From: Gracilimonas sp040904925
GTDB lineage: Bacteria > Bacteroidota > Rhodothermia > Balneolales > Balneolaceae
Assembly (NCBI GenBank): GCA_040904925.1
Contig: JBBDSP010000030.1
Location: forward strand, 5,038-69,037
Direction: 5' to 3'
DNA: 64,000 bases
A program made the position numbers and the translations under genes. The notes under the pieces were generated by a model that saw only the letters and a program-made list of their open reading frames with translations, searched no databases and was not told where the DNA came from. How positions within the stretch are numbered: the first letter of the stretch is position 1; each line of letters begins with the position of its first letter. Shown piece by piece: positions 42,885 through 51,170 of the stretch.

Positions 42885-43496
42885 ATGCAAGAACTTCCTT
42901 TCAACATACCTAAGTCTCTGTCTTCCTTTGTGGAAAAGTTTGATGAGGATCCGGAAAGGATTACTCAAAAACTAAAGAAACACCTAAATAAGCGAGGACC
43001 TGATGCTGTTGGGCATTTTTTACTTTCCTGGTTCTATCACCTTCAAAGCAAGAATAAGGAAGCGGTCAAAGAAGCCCTGAAAGCAAAGACCTATGCGCCC
43101 GGAAGTCCTTTGATGGAACACCTTCATTATTTTTTAGTTCATCCCGAGAAATTCGAGGCAGCCATTCCTGAACACTCCTATACTTCTTCAAGTATGAAGC
43201 TGCAGCAGGGATCCAGAACATCCCCAATCCTTAACCTTGATCGGCTCATAGAAATGCTTGAGCAAGTTGAATCCAAGCGCATTCAGATTCCTGCAGATGA
43301 TGAAGATTTTGATGATTCAGACCTAAGCAAGGAAGCAGAAGAAGTAGATGATGTAGTTTCAGAAACGCTGGCAAAGATACACCTGAAACAAGGGCGTAAA
43401 AAAGAAGCTGTAAAAATGTATGAGCGCCTTATAGATAAGAACAGTGATAAGGCGGATCATTACAAAGAGCAGATCAAAAAGCTTAAGGAAGCCTGA
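42885..43496 (+). CDS. TPR-like cytoplasmic protein downstream of lptE
   Basis: 203 residues without signal peptide or membrane segment. Helical repeats in the N-terminal half (AVGHFLLSWFYHLQSKNKEA) and in the last 45 residues (VSETLAKIHLKQGRKKEAVKMYERLI) look like single TPR units. A central acidic stretch (ADDEDFDDSDLSKEAEEVDD) separates them. I do not recognise a specific family, but proteins of this kind occur between lptE and secG in many Bacteroidota. The gene starts 56 bp after lptE and stops 7 bp before the convergent MBL gene. Confidence 0.65.
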   Translation: MQELPFNIPKSLSSFVEKFDEDPERITQKLKKHLNKRGPDAVGHFLLSWFYHLQSKNKEAVKEALKAKTYAPGSPLMEHLHYFLVHPEKFEAAIPEHSYTSSSMKLQQGSRTSPILNLDRLIEMLEQVESKRIQIPADDEDFDDSDLSKEAEEVDDVVSETLAKIHLKQGRKKEAVKMYERLIDKNSDKADHYKEQIKKLKEA

Positions 43497-43503
43497 AGTT
43501 AAA

Positions 43504-44127
43504 TTACTTTATGAAAGGGTTGTGTTGCTTTTCGTGCCCTATCGTAGTTTGTGGTCCGTGTCCCGGATATACCGTTGTATCATCAGGAAGAGTATAAAGT
43601 TTTTCTTTGATGCTTTTCTCCAGCACTTCAAAATTCCCTTCATAAAGATCCGTCCGCCCAATGCTTTCTTTAAAAAGAGCATCTCCGGCAATCACGATCT
43701 CATCAGATTTGAAGTGAATTGAAACGTGATCCGGTGCATGTCCGGGAGTGAAGAGACAAGTAAATGTGAAATCACCAATCTCAAATTCTCCCTCGGAGGG
43801 CAATACTTCCGGTTGAAAATCAAAGCCGCCCTGATTAATACCAAACATTTGGGCCTGACTTCCAAAATTTTTCCAGAGAAATCGGTCTTTATCACACAAA
43901 TAAACCGGCACCTCAAAATCACGAAGGGTACGATTCAAGCCTAACACATGGTCCACATGAGCATGCGTTAAAACTATAGCTTTGAGCTCACCCTGAACAG
44001 CGTCTTTAAACTTCTGATACTCAGGCTCACGTGCAAAACCGGGATCTATAAGAAGATGCTGATCCCCTTCCGTGAGCAGATGGGTGTTTTCTAAAAATGG
44101 GCCTACTTCAAATATTTGTACTTCCAT
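43504..44127 (-). CDS. MBL-fold metallohydrolase (glyoxalase II-like)
   Basis: 207 residues. The metal-binding motif THAHVDHVLG (HxHxDH) lies near residue 54-60, with further ligands in TPGHAPDHVSIH (His about 129), AGDALFKESIGRTD (Asp) and YPGHGPQTTIGHEKQHNP (His). The pattern and length match the GloB-like/YcbL hydrolases that act on thioesters. The exact substrate is unknown. It converges on the TPR gene with 7 bp between. It follows bL31 on the same strand. Confidence 0.86.
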   Translation of the reverse strand: MEVQIFEVGPFLENTHLLTEGDQHLLIDPGFAREPEYQKFKDAVQGELKAIVLTHAHVDHVLGLNRTLRDFEVPVYLCDKDRFLWKNFGSQAQMFGINQGGFDFQPEVLPSEGEFEIGDFTFTCLFTPGHAPDHVSIHFKSDEIVIAGDALFKESIGRTDLYEGNFEVLEKSIKEKLYTLPDDTTVYPGHGPQTTIGHEKQHNPFIK

Positions 44128-44138
44128 ATTTCAAAAAT

Positions 44139-44170
44139 AAAAAAAGGATGCACCTATAAAGATACATCCT
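44139..44170 (-). terminator. Intrinsic terminator of the bL31 gene
   Basis: AGGATG/CATCCT stem with one mismatch further in, an AT-rich loop, and a T-rich run on the minus strand (7 Ts). It separates bL31 from the MBL gene. Confidence 0.7.
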
Positions 44171-44191
44171 CTTATAAAATGATTGCTCAGT

Positions 44192-44413
44192 TTACTTGTC
44201 TTCGCCTTTACCGTATCGACGTTTGAAACGATCAACACGTCCGGCTGTAGAAGTAAATGTATTGCTTTTTGTATAGAACGGATGGTTTTTAGAATCTACC
44301 TCGCTGCGATATACACCATCTTTAGTGTCCATTGTGCTGCGGGTTGTAATTTCGGTACCATCGCTCATCAATACCGTAATTTCTTTGTAATCTGGATGAA
44401 TTCCTTTTTTCAT
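44192..44413 (-). CDS. rpmE: Ribosomal protein bL31 (Cys-free form)
   Basis: 73 residues from the ATG at 44413 (MKKGIHPDYKEITV); the frame is open nine codons further upstream but the family starts here. The order of motifs (HPxYKEIT, RSTM, HPFYT, TAGRVDRFKRRYG) matches E. coli L31. The four zinc cysteines of the C+ form are replaced: positions equivalent to Cys16, 18, 37 and 40 are Met, Asp, Asp and Asn. Zinc-free C- versions are known and may be used under zinc limitation. Whether a C+ paralogue exists elsewhere cannot be seen. Confidence 0.93.
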   Translation of the reverse strand: MKKGIHPDYKEITVLMSDGTEITTRSTMDTKDGVYRSEVDSKNHPFYTKSNTFTSTAGRVDRFKRRYGKGEDK

Positions 44414-44485
44414 AATCGTATGCTTGCTTGAAATTTGCAAAGGCTTTAAATATAAGGTTAACTCAAGCTGAATTCAATGAAATAA

Positions 44486-45973
44486 TTACTCAAATTCATC
44501 AAAGTTATCTTCGTCATAATCGCCCAGTGATGAGAACATACTGCCAAGCATATCAGAGTACAATGTTTGGTCGTCAAGGTCCTGTTTACTAAGCATAGAA
44601 TTCTGATGAAGCGCCTCTAAAACAAAATCCATCCAAATGAATTTTTCATCTTTCGGAGCATCCTTGGCGTACTTATCGACCAACTCTTCTAAGCCCGTCG
44701 TCCTGTTTAAAATTTTCTGATACTCTTTGTTTGAGAGCGTATCTGAGATGTTAATCTCATTTCCATCTGCAAACCAATCGGTCAAATCTTTATAAACCGA
44801 TTTCTGTTCTTCTGATTTGGCCTGAGGATCAGGAAAATGAAGCTTGAATGTTTTACTGATAGCTTTCCCGAGTATATGCTTCGCCACACTGATAGCACCC
44901 TCTTGTTCTCCCTCATAAACCAGCTCAATCTTACCGGTGAGAGCAGGAACCATATGATATAGATCAGCAATCCGCACCGAAGCCTCTTTCTCTCCATTAA
45001 TGATAGCTCGTCTTTCGACTGAGGATACTACCTGTTCAAGTGCCGTGATGGTCATTCGGGTTGAAACTCCACTTTTTTGATCTACATATTCAGAATCACG
45101 TGCCTCAAAAGCTGCGGTTTCAATAATTTCTCTGAACAGATCAGGGATATGAATCTTAATGCCCGACTCACGTTCCTGCCATGCTTCTTGTTTCGTGATC
45201 TCCATCCCTATATTCAATTCTTTGGGATAGTGGGTTATGATCTGTGAATCAATACGGTCTTTGAGCGGGGTGATAATATTTCCGCGATTTGTATAATCTT
45301 CCGGGTTCGCAGAAAATGCCATTGCGATATCGAGAGGAATACGGACGTTGAACCCGCGAATCTGGATATCACGTTCCTGCATAATATTGAGCAAGGCTAC
45401 CTGAATTCTGGGTTGAAGATCAGGCAGTTCATTTATCACAAAGATCCCGCGGTTCGTTCTGGGAATAAGCCCAAAATTGATCACATTCTGATCTGCCAGT
45501 GTAAGTTTCTTGGTTGCAGCTTTGATCGGGTCAATATCTCCGATAAGATCGGCAACGGTAGTATCCGGAGTAGCAAGTTTTTCACCATACCTGAATGAAC
45601 GGTGCAACCAATCAATAGGAGTATCATCCCCTTTCTCCTCAATAAGTTCCCTGGCATATTTTGAAAGCGGATTAAGCGGATCATCATTGATCTCTGATCC
45701 TTTCACAATGGGAATATATTCATCCATGAAGTTTACCATCATGCGCAAGATTCTAGTTTTTGCCTGCCCCCGTAAACCCAGTAATATCATATCGTGCTTT
45801 GATAATAGCGCATGCTGGATCTGGGGTAATACGGACTTGTCATATCCTAAGATCCCCGGAAAAAGCTCTTCTTTATCGCGGATCTTCTTGATCAAATTTC
45901 GTCGTATCTCTTGCTTTACTGAAACAGATTCCCAACCACTTTTCTTTAATTCGCCTAAGGTAGTAGCCTTCAT
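44486..45973 (-). CDS. MoxR-like AAA+ ATPase (magnesium chelatase subunit ChlI-like)
   Basis: 495 residues. The ATPase core has Walker A GLRGQAKTR (66-74), Walker B RGIFVINELPD with Asn181 in place of the usual Asp and Glu182 kept, and ANPEDYTNRG (sensor 1). The ChlI-like segment RIQVALLNIMQERDIQIRG follows. The C-terminal 150 residues are helical and end in an acidic tail (DYDEDNFDEFE). Such proteins work as ATPase partners of a von Willebrand-type (VWA) protein, which I do not find next to it. It is commonly labelled magnesium chelatase in this phylum, but no chelatase or Bch genes are here, so that function is not supported. Upstream is pabB. Confidence 0.78.
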   Translation of the reverse strand: MKATTLGELKKSGWESVSVKQEIRRNLIKKIRDKEELFPGILGYDKSVLPQIQHALLSKHDMILLGLRGQAKTRILRMMVNFMDEYIPIVKGSEINDDPLNPLSKYARELIEEKGDDTPIDWLHRSFRYGEKLATPDTTVADLIGDIDPIKAATKKLTLADQNVINFGLIPRTNRGIFVINELPDLQPRIQVALLNIMQERDIQIRGFNVRIPLDIAMAFSANPEDYTNRGNIITPLKDRIDSQIITHYPKELNIGMEITKQEAWQERESGIKIHIPDLFREIIETAAFEARDSEYVDQKSGVSTRMTITALEQVVSSVERRAIINGEKEASVRIADLYHMVPALTGKIELVYEGEQEGAISVAKHILGKAISKTFKLHFPDPQAKSEEQKSVYKDLTDWFADGNEINISDTLSNKEYQKILNRTTGLEELVDKYAKDAPKDEKFIWMDFVLEALHQNSMLSKQDLDDQTLYSDMLGSMFSSLGDYDEDNFDEFE

Positions 45974-46034
45974 TATTTATTTTCTTCTGATATGAAATTT
46001 TCCGTGTGTGAATACAACCCTTATTATAGGATCT

Positions 46035-47315
46035 TCATTCAGGTTTTTTAGCTTCAGAAAGAATATTTGTAATGGCCCGGGCTTTGATCAAAGTTTCCTC
46101 CCATTCAGCTTTAGGATCTGAATCGCTTGTAATAGCCCCGCCAACCGGATATGTGAGATTCTCCTCATTTATAATGGCTGTGCGTATGATCACATTCAAA
46201 TCAAAATCACCCTCAGGTTTTATATACCCCAACGCTCCGGAATAGATCCCTCTTTTATAATTCTCATATTTCTCAATACTTCGCATAGCCGAAATTTTTG
46301 GAGCTCCGGTCATTGACCCCATCGGGAAACAAGCTTTGATCAATTCGATACTGTCCGTTTGTTCTTCTACCCTGCATTCTACCGTTGAAACCATTTGGTG
46401 AACGGTCTCAAAACTCTGTACCTCAAACAACTTGGATACTTTTACGGAATTCTTGATCGCCAGCCTGCTCAGATCATTTCTAACCAAGTCCACGATCATA
46501 AGGTTTTCTGCTCGCTCCTTCTCAGAGTTTTGAAGCTTTTTTATATCAACAATTGAATCATTACCCAATTCCCTTGATATGGTGCCTTTAATTGGCTGAG
46601 ACCAAACCTTGGTTCCTTCTTTTGCTAAAAATCGTTCGGGAGAGGCACAACAGATCGAATACCCATCAAAAGCAACATACCCACCAAAAGGGACCGGGCC
46701 GGCTTTCTTCATTGCCTGATACAAAGTCAGGCTGTCACCTTTAAAATCAAACTCCACCGGATGGGATAGATTTATTTCGTAATAATTACCCTCATAAATA
46801 TCTTCCTGAGCCTTTTTTACTAACTTATGATAACTCCCTTCCTGAATTTTGTTTTTTAAAATGAGGCTAAAATTATTTTTATGAAATTTTGATTCAATTT
46901 CTTTCGGAATCTTTCCCTTTAATACCTTAAAAGAATCGTCTCTGTTGATCTCAATAAGCAATCCCGGAACCATAAAAAAAAGATCCGGAGTATTAGCAAG
47001 ATTTGTATTCCCGGAGCTAAGATCTTCAGTATAGTTCTTCAGATCATACCCAAAATATCCAAACAACCAGTCCTTTTTCTTATTACGAAATTGACGCAAA
47101 GCTTCCCAGGGATTTGCCTTACACTCATCTTCCTTTCCATCCTCTACAATCTGAATCCTATCTCCAAAAGCTTTTATATAAGATTCCGGTAAAGCCGCCA
47201 GGTAACTCTTCGAGCTGGCAGGATGGTTTTTCATTTGTGATTCTAAAAAGATCACGGGTCCCTCTTTCCTCAAGTGGGTGATCAAATTCGATATGTAATG
47301 CTCATTTTTCTGCAT
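46035..47315 (-). CDS. pabB: Aminodeoxychorismate synthase component I (PabB-like)
   Basis: 426 residues of the chorismate-binding family. QPIKGTISRE, MIVDLVRNDLSRLA, VQSFETVHQMVSTVE, PMGSMTGAPK, RGIYSGALGY and VGGAITSDSDPKAEWEETL are present in order. The GSMTGAPK and VRNDL motifs support ADC or anthranilate synthase; the absence of trpG or the trp operon and the overall pattern favour PabB, which with PabA converts chorismate to aminodeoxychorismate for folate. Fine distinction from TrpE is uncertain. It lies 68 bp from the divergent pyrD gene. Confidence 0.82.
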   Translation of the reverse strand: MQKNEHYISNLITHLRKEGPVIFLESQMKNHPASSKSYLAALPESYIKAFGDRIQIVEDGKEDECKANPWEALRQFRNKKKDWLFGYFGYDLKNYTEDLSSGNTNLANTPDLFFMVPGLLIEINRDDSFKVLKGKIPKEIESKFHKNNFSLILKNKIQEGSYHKLVKKAQEDIYEGNYYEINLSHPVEFDFKGDSLTLYQAMKKAGPVPFGGYVAFDGYSICCASPERFLAKEGTKVWSQPIKGTISRELGNDSIVDIKKLQNSEKERAENLMIVDLVRNDLSRLAIKNSVKVSKLFEVQSFETVHQMVSTVECRVEEQTDSIELIKACFPMGSMTGAPKISAMRSIEKYENYKRGIYSGALGYIKPEGDFDLNVIIRTAIINEENLTYPVGGAITSDSDPKAEWEETLIKARAITNILSEAKKPE

Positions 47316-47382
47316 AGTTTCAGGCGAACGAGTATAAGGCTTCTTTCACTCTTTTTGAACGTTTTTTCGTATCATTAGCACA

Positions 47383-48423
47383 ATGATCTATCAAAAAATT
47401 ATAAAACCGATATTATTCCAAAAAGATGCCGAAAAAGCTCATGAACTGGCTATCAAACTGGCGTCAAAAACGAGCAGCTCACGCTTTTTACAAGAGCTGA
47501 CCTCTGCTATCTTCAAAAAATCTGATTCAGGGTTAGAGCAGGAATTATTTGGGCTCACCTTTCCAAATCCCATAGGGCTTGCAGCCGGTTTTGACAAAAA
47601 CGGAACAACCCCAATGGCCATGCAAGCTTTAGGCTTCGGATTTGTTGAAGTGGGAAGTATTACTGCAAAAGCTTCCAACGGGAATCCCAAGCCCAGAGCA
47701 TTCAGAATTCCTGCAGATCATTCTGTTATAAACAGAATGGGGTTAAATAATGAAGGTGCTGATGTGATCACTCACCGACTTTCTGGCTTAAACCTGAATA
47801 TTCCTTTGGGTGTTAATATCGCTAAAACGAATGATACCTCCATTCACGGAGATGCTGCCCTGCAAGACTATTTATACAGCTACGAAAAAGCACAGTTGGT
47901 AGCTGATTATATCACCATCAATATATCCTGCCCAAATACCGGAGAAGGCAAAACGTTTGAGGACCCTCAGGCTCTGCATGACCTTTTAGCTGTCTTAAAA
48001 CCGGGTCAGGAAGACCGAAAACCATCGCTCGTTAAGTTTACAGTTGATATAGACAAACCTGCTTTAGAAAAATTGATCCGTATCTGCGAAGATTTTGAGG
48101 TCGCGGGTTATGTAGCAACAAATACCTCATCTGCTCGGAAAGGGTTGAAAACATCGGCGTCAACTTTAGCGCAAATTGGAAACGGCGGACTAAGTGGCCG
48201 GGCTATCAGAGAAAGGAGTACACAGGTTGTGCGATGGATCAGGGAAATAGCCGGCGACAATAAACCTATCATTGGGATTGGTGGGATTGATTCTCCTGAA
48301 GCAGCTTTGGAAAAAATAGAATCGGGAGCTGACCTTTTACAGATCTATACTGGACTTATTTATGAAGGCCCCGGTTTGGTTTCATGCATTAAAAAAGAAC
48401 TTTCTAAAAATAAGCTTGGTTAA
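47383..48423 (+). CDS. pyrD: Dihydroorotate dehydrogenase, class 2-like (quinone)
   Basis: 346 residues. An N-terminal helical segment (about 1-45) typical of membrane-associated class 2 enzymes precedes the barrel: FPNPIGLAAGFDKNG, VGSITAKASNGNPKPR, RMGLNNEGAD, then TINISCPNTGEGKTF, STLAQIGNGGLSG and IGIGGIDSPEAAL. The catalytic base position in class 2 enzymes is Ser (Ser175 in E. coli), whereas this protein has Cys183, as in class 1. It oxidises dihydroorotate to orotate. The stop shares the bases TTAA with the convergent TPR lipoprotein stop, so the two genes overlap by 4 bp. Confidence 0.92.
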   Translation: MIYQKIIKPILFQKDAEKAHELAIKLASKTSSSRFLQELTSAIFKKSDSGLEQELFGLTFPNPIGLAAGFDKNGTTPMAMQALGFGFVEVGSITAKASNGNPKPRAFRIPADHSVINRMGLNNEGADVITHRLSGLNLNIPLGVNIAKTNDTSIHGDAALQDYLYSYEKAQLVADYITINISCPNTGEGKTFEDPQALHDLLAVLKPGQEDRKPSLVKFTVDIDKPALEKLIRICEDFEVAGYVATNTSSARKGLKTSASTLAQIGNGGLSGRAIRERSTQVVRWIREIAGDNKPIIGIGGIDSPEAALEKIESGADLLQIYTGLIYEGPGLVSCIKKELSKNKLG

Positions 48424-51146
48424 GGTATATTATTGATTGGGAAGGTGATTTCACATTCCAGCGCAACTGCCTGTCCTTCATACAATACCGGCTCAAAACT
48501 CAGAGATTCTTGGATCTGTTGATCAAACTCTTGCTTTAGGTCTTCCCCAACATTCTCAGTAAGTAGCGTGAATTCATCCGGAACTCCCCTTTGATTCACC
48601 CTAAAAAGGTATCTGAGTTCTTCGATCTCTTGTTGCTCTCTGATATTGATATTTCCCATGAATTGAGCAATTCCTCCCCTTACTGCAAGCTGTTCACCGA
48701 TCTCATCGCAATTCAAATAATCACCTCCATCCATTGAGGGTACTTCTTCATCAGTTTCAGGGTCTTGGTCTTGCATTGTTTCATCGGGGATTTGGAACTC
48801 TGTGTTTAGGCGAGTGACTCTGGGTTGTAATCCGGAATCCGGAAACATCTCCAAAAATGTATCAATAATCGCTCTTGTACTGTCCCAATACTCTCCCCGA
48901 TATGGAAATACTTCGGACAGATCCGGCTCCTCAAATGTGGAATCAGTCATCGTCTGATATGCTGATCTTTGTTCTTCTGTTATAGTAGTATCCTGAAGCA
49001 TTATACTCGCAGAATCTTGAGTGGCTTTGAATTCATTAAAATTCTCATTGCGCTCTCTTTTAGATTCTATCCAGATTTCCATCTTGTTATCAAACGCAGA
49101 ATCTTTTTTTGCTGAACTCATATATAACTGAATAGCTTCAAACTGTGCATCATCTGCCACTTCATGAGTACTAAAATTCCGGGAAAAGGTTAGCAGCCGC
49201 TCTGCTTTAGCAGTTTCATCTAAACTATCTTGTTCCAGAATAACCCTATAAAGTTGTATTGGATCTACCTCACTTAAACTGCCCTGACCAGTTCCCATAG
49301 AAAGATCATACTGCTCAGAAATTCGCTGCGCATACAATGTTGAAGGATACTCATCCACCAGTTTTAAAGCATACTCCCTGGATTTTACTTCATTCCCCTC
49401 TGAAGCATAAATTTCAGAAAGGGAATACAGGGAAACCATATTGATGTTATCATTGGATGGCCTTTGCACCGCCCTCTCAAAATAATAAATCGCACTGTCG
49501 GGCATATTCAATGAAAGGAAAAACAGGTTCCCAAGTTCATAGTCATAAGCCGCAATATTTTTACGAACTGAATCTTGTGCTTCTTGGGTAAATGGGATGT
49601 CACTAAGATCAATTTCTATATTTAGCAACTCCGAATCTTCCGAAGCGATCTCATCCTCATCAATTTCATTGCTAAAAGTTGAGGCTCTGATCATACTTCT
49701 TGCCCGCCAGTTATCAGCAAGCGGCCTGTTTCCCCATGTGGCATAAAACTGCTGACGCGAATTCTGCTGTTGTACTACACTTTTTTCATTCAGAAATCCA
49801 TTTCCAGTGTTCTGCTCTGTTCCAGCCTCATCCTGATTGACCGAAGTCATTTGGTCTCTTTGTTGCTGCTGTTCATCCCTCAGAGCTTCGAGTTCCTCGA
49901 TCTTTTTGAGTCTGGTTTCCGCAATAACAGAATCCAGTTCTGCCTGAGATAGTTGCCCCAATCTCAATAAACTATCCTGGTGAGCAGACTCGGATTTAAT
50001 TCGGGCATAATTACCGAATGACTCCGCCAATTCCTGTGCTTCAAATTCCTCCGGCAATCTTTCAGCTGCTACATTTACCTGGGCTGCAGAATCATAGTAG
50101 GCAGCTGCTTTTGTAAAATCATCGTACCCAAAACGTTGAATTTCTGCAAGACCGTAGTATGCCTGGGCTCTGATCTCTGCCGGTGGCTGGCTGTTTCTAT
50201 TGTGCAGAACGTTGTTGTAAAGAAGTTCGGCCTGTTGATAATTTTCTCTTTCATGTTCAGTCTTAGCAAGCTCAAAATCCAGCTCAGAACGGTACTCCAG
50301 GTTTTTATCATCCCGGATCATATCATCAAAGATACTAAACGCCAGATCGTTACGACCCAAATTTCGGGCTACCTCTGCCCTTTTTCGCTGCGCCAGGTAT
50401 TGAACACGATACTCTGAAATGTGGTCTTCCACACTACTGTACGCCTGATAGGCCGCCTCCATGTCGCCAACCCGCTCATAGATTTGACCAAGCAGGAAAT
50501 ACCCACGCTCACGAAGTGCTTTCTCAGGAAGATCTGGTAATCCCTCTGCAAGGTTGGTTGCAGCCGGTTGCCAATCCCCTAAATCTACATAGTGCTGAGC
50601 TAATAAAATTTTTGCTTCAGCGGTGATCTTTTTATCCCAAGATTCCTCATTAAGGGAAAGCTGCTCGTTTAGAAATACAACTCCCTCATTATAAAGCTCC
50701 AGCTCTAATAATACTCTACCCTGCCATAAAATAGACAAGTGCTGCATCTCAGGCTCATCTGTGGTTATGTAAAGCTCTCTGAATTTTTGATCAGCTGAAA
50801 AATAATCCTGTCTGTAATAATAGGACTTACCAATTATATATATGGCATCATCCACCCATTTTGAGTCTTCGTGTCGCCGTAAGATATCAGCAGACTTTTG
50901 AATAGCTTTCTCGAAATCCTGTGCACCGGCGTTTACCGGTTTTTGGTGAACCCTGATTGGTTGAAGCGGATTGTATTCACGGTTCTGGCCAAGGTTCTTT
51001 TCTAAGCCGGCTTCGAAACTTTTCTCGGCATTATAAAAAGTATTATAGTATGCATTAAAGTTCTTCCAGTTCGACTGCAATGTAGTTTTGCACCCCGTCA
51101 TCAAGATCAAAACTGAAATCCATAAAATGATTTTTGGCATACTCAT
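48420..51146 (-). CDS. TPR outer-membrane lipoprotein (SprE/PorW-like) with TonB-like C-terminal region
   Basis: 908 residues. The signal ends at ILMTGC (lipobox). The N-terminal region has NWKNFNAYYNTFYNAEKSFE and IYIIGKSYYYRQDYFSADQK, resembling the conserved start of SprE/PorW, a T9SS-associated lipoprotein. Many TPR-like helix pairs follow (about 90-380). Glu/Gln-rich segments lie at about 420-460, and more TPR-like repeats follow after 560. The last 90 residues (from GGIAQFMGNINIREQQEI) resemble a TonB-family C-terminal domain, with FRVNQRGVPDEFTLL. The identity is a family-level guess; the sequence match to PorW is partial. It is likely surface- or periplasm-facing. It is upstream of, and not coupled to, pyk. 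Confidence 0.6.
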   Translation of the reverse strand: MSMPKIILWISVLILMTGCKTTLQSNWKNFNAYYNTFYNAEKSFEAGLEKNLGQNREYNPLQPIRVHQKPVNAGAQDFEKAIQKSADILRRHEDSKWVDDAIYIIGKSYYYRQDYFSADQKFRELYITTDEPEMQHLSILWQGRVLLELELYNEGVVFLNEQLSLNEESWDKKITAEAKILLAQHYVDLGDWQPAATNLAEGLPDLPEKALRERGYFLLGQIYERVGDMEAAYQAYSSVEDHISEYRVQYLAQRKRAEVARNLGRNDLAFSIFDDMIRDDKNLEYRSELDFELAKTEHERENYQQAELLYNNVLHNRNSQPPAEIRAQAYYGLAEIQRFGYDDFTKAAAYYDSAAQVNVAAERLPEEFEAQELAESFGNYARIKSESAHQDSLLRLGQLSQAELDSVIAETRLKKIEELEALRDEQQQQRDQMTSVNQDEAGTEQNTGNGFLNEKSVVQQQNSRQQFYATWGNRPLADNWRARSMIRASTFSNEIDEDEIASEDSELLNIEIDLSDIPFTQEAQDSVRKNIAAYDYELGNLFFLSLNMPDSAIYYFERAVQRPSNDNINMVSLYSLSEIYASEGNEVKSREYALKLVDEYPSTLYAQRISEQYDLSMGTGQGSLSEVDPIQLYRVILEQDSLDETAKAERLLTFSRNFSTHEVADDAQFEAIQLYMSSAKKDSAFDNKMEIWIESKRERNENFNEFKATQDSASIMLQDTTITEEQRSAYQTMTDSTFEEPDLSEVFPYRGEYWDSTRAIIDTFLEMFPDSGLQPRVTRLNTEFQIPDETMQDQDPETDEEVPSMDGGDYLNCDEIGEQLAVRGGIAQFMGNINIREQQEIEELRYLFRVNQRGVPDEFTLLTENVGEDLKQEFDQQIQESLSFEPVLYEGQAVALECEITFPINNIP

Positions 51147-51170
51147 AGTGCTATGCTTTAACGTAGTATA

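Noticed and set aside
44486..45973. Magnesium chelatase of chlorophyll synthesis
   Set aside because: No BchD/BchH or tetrapyrrole genes nearby and the ATPase is MoxR-like.
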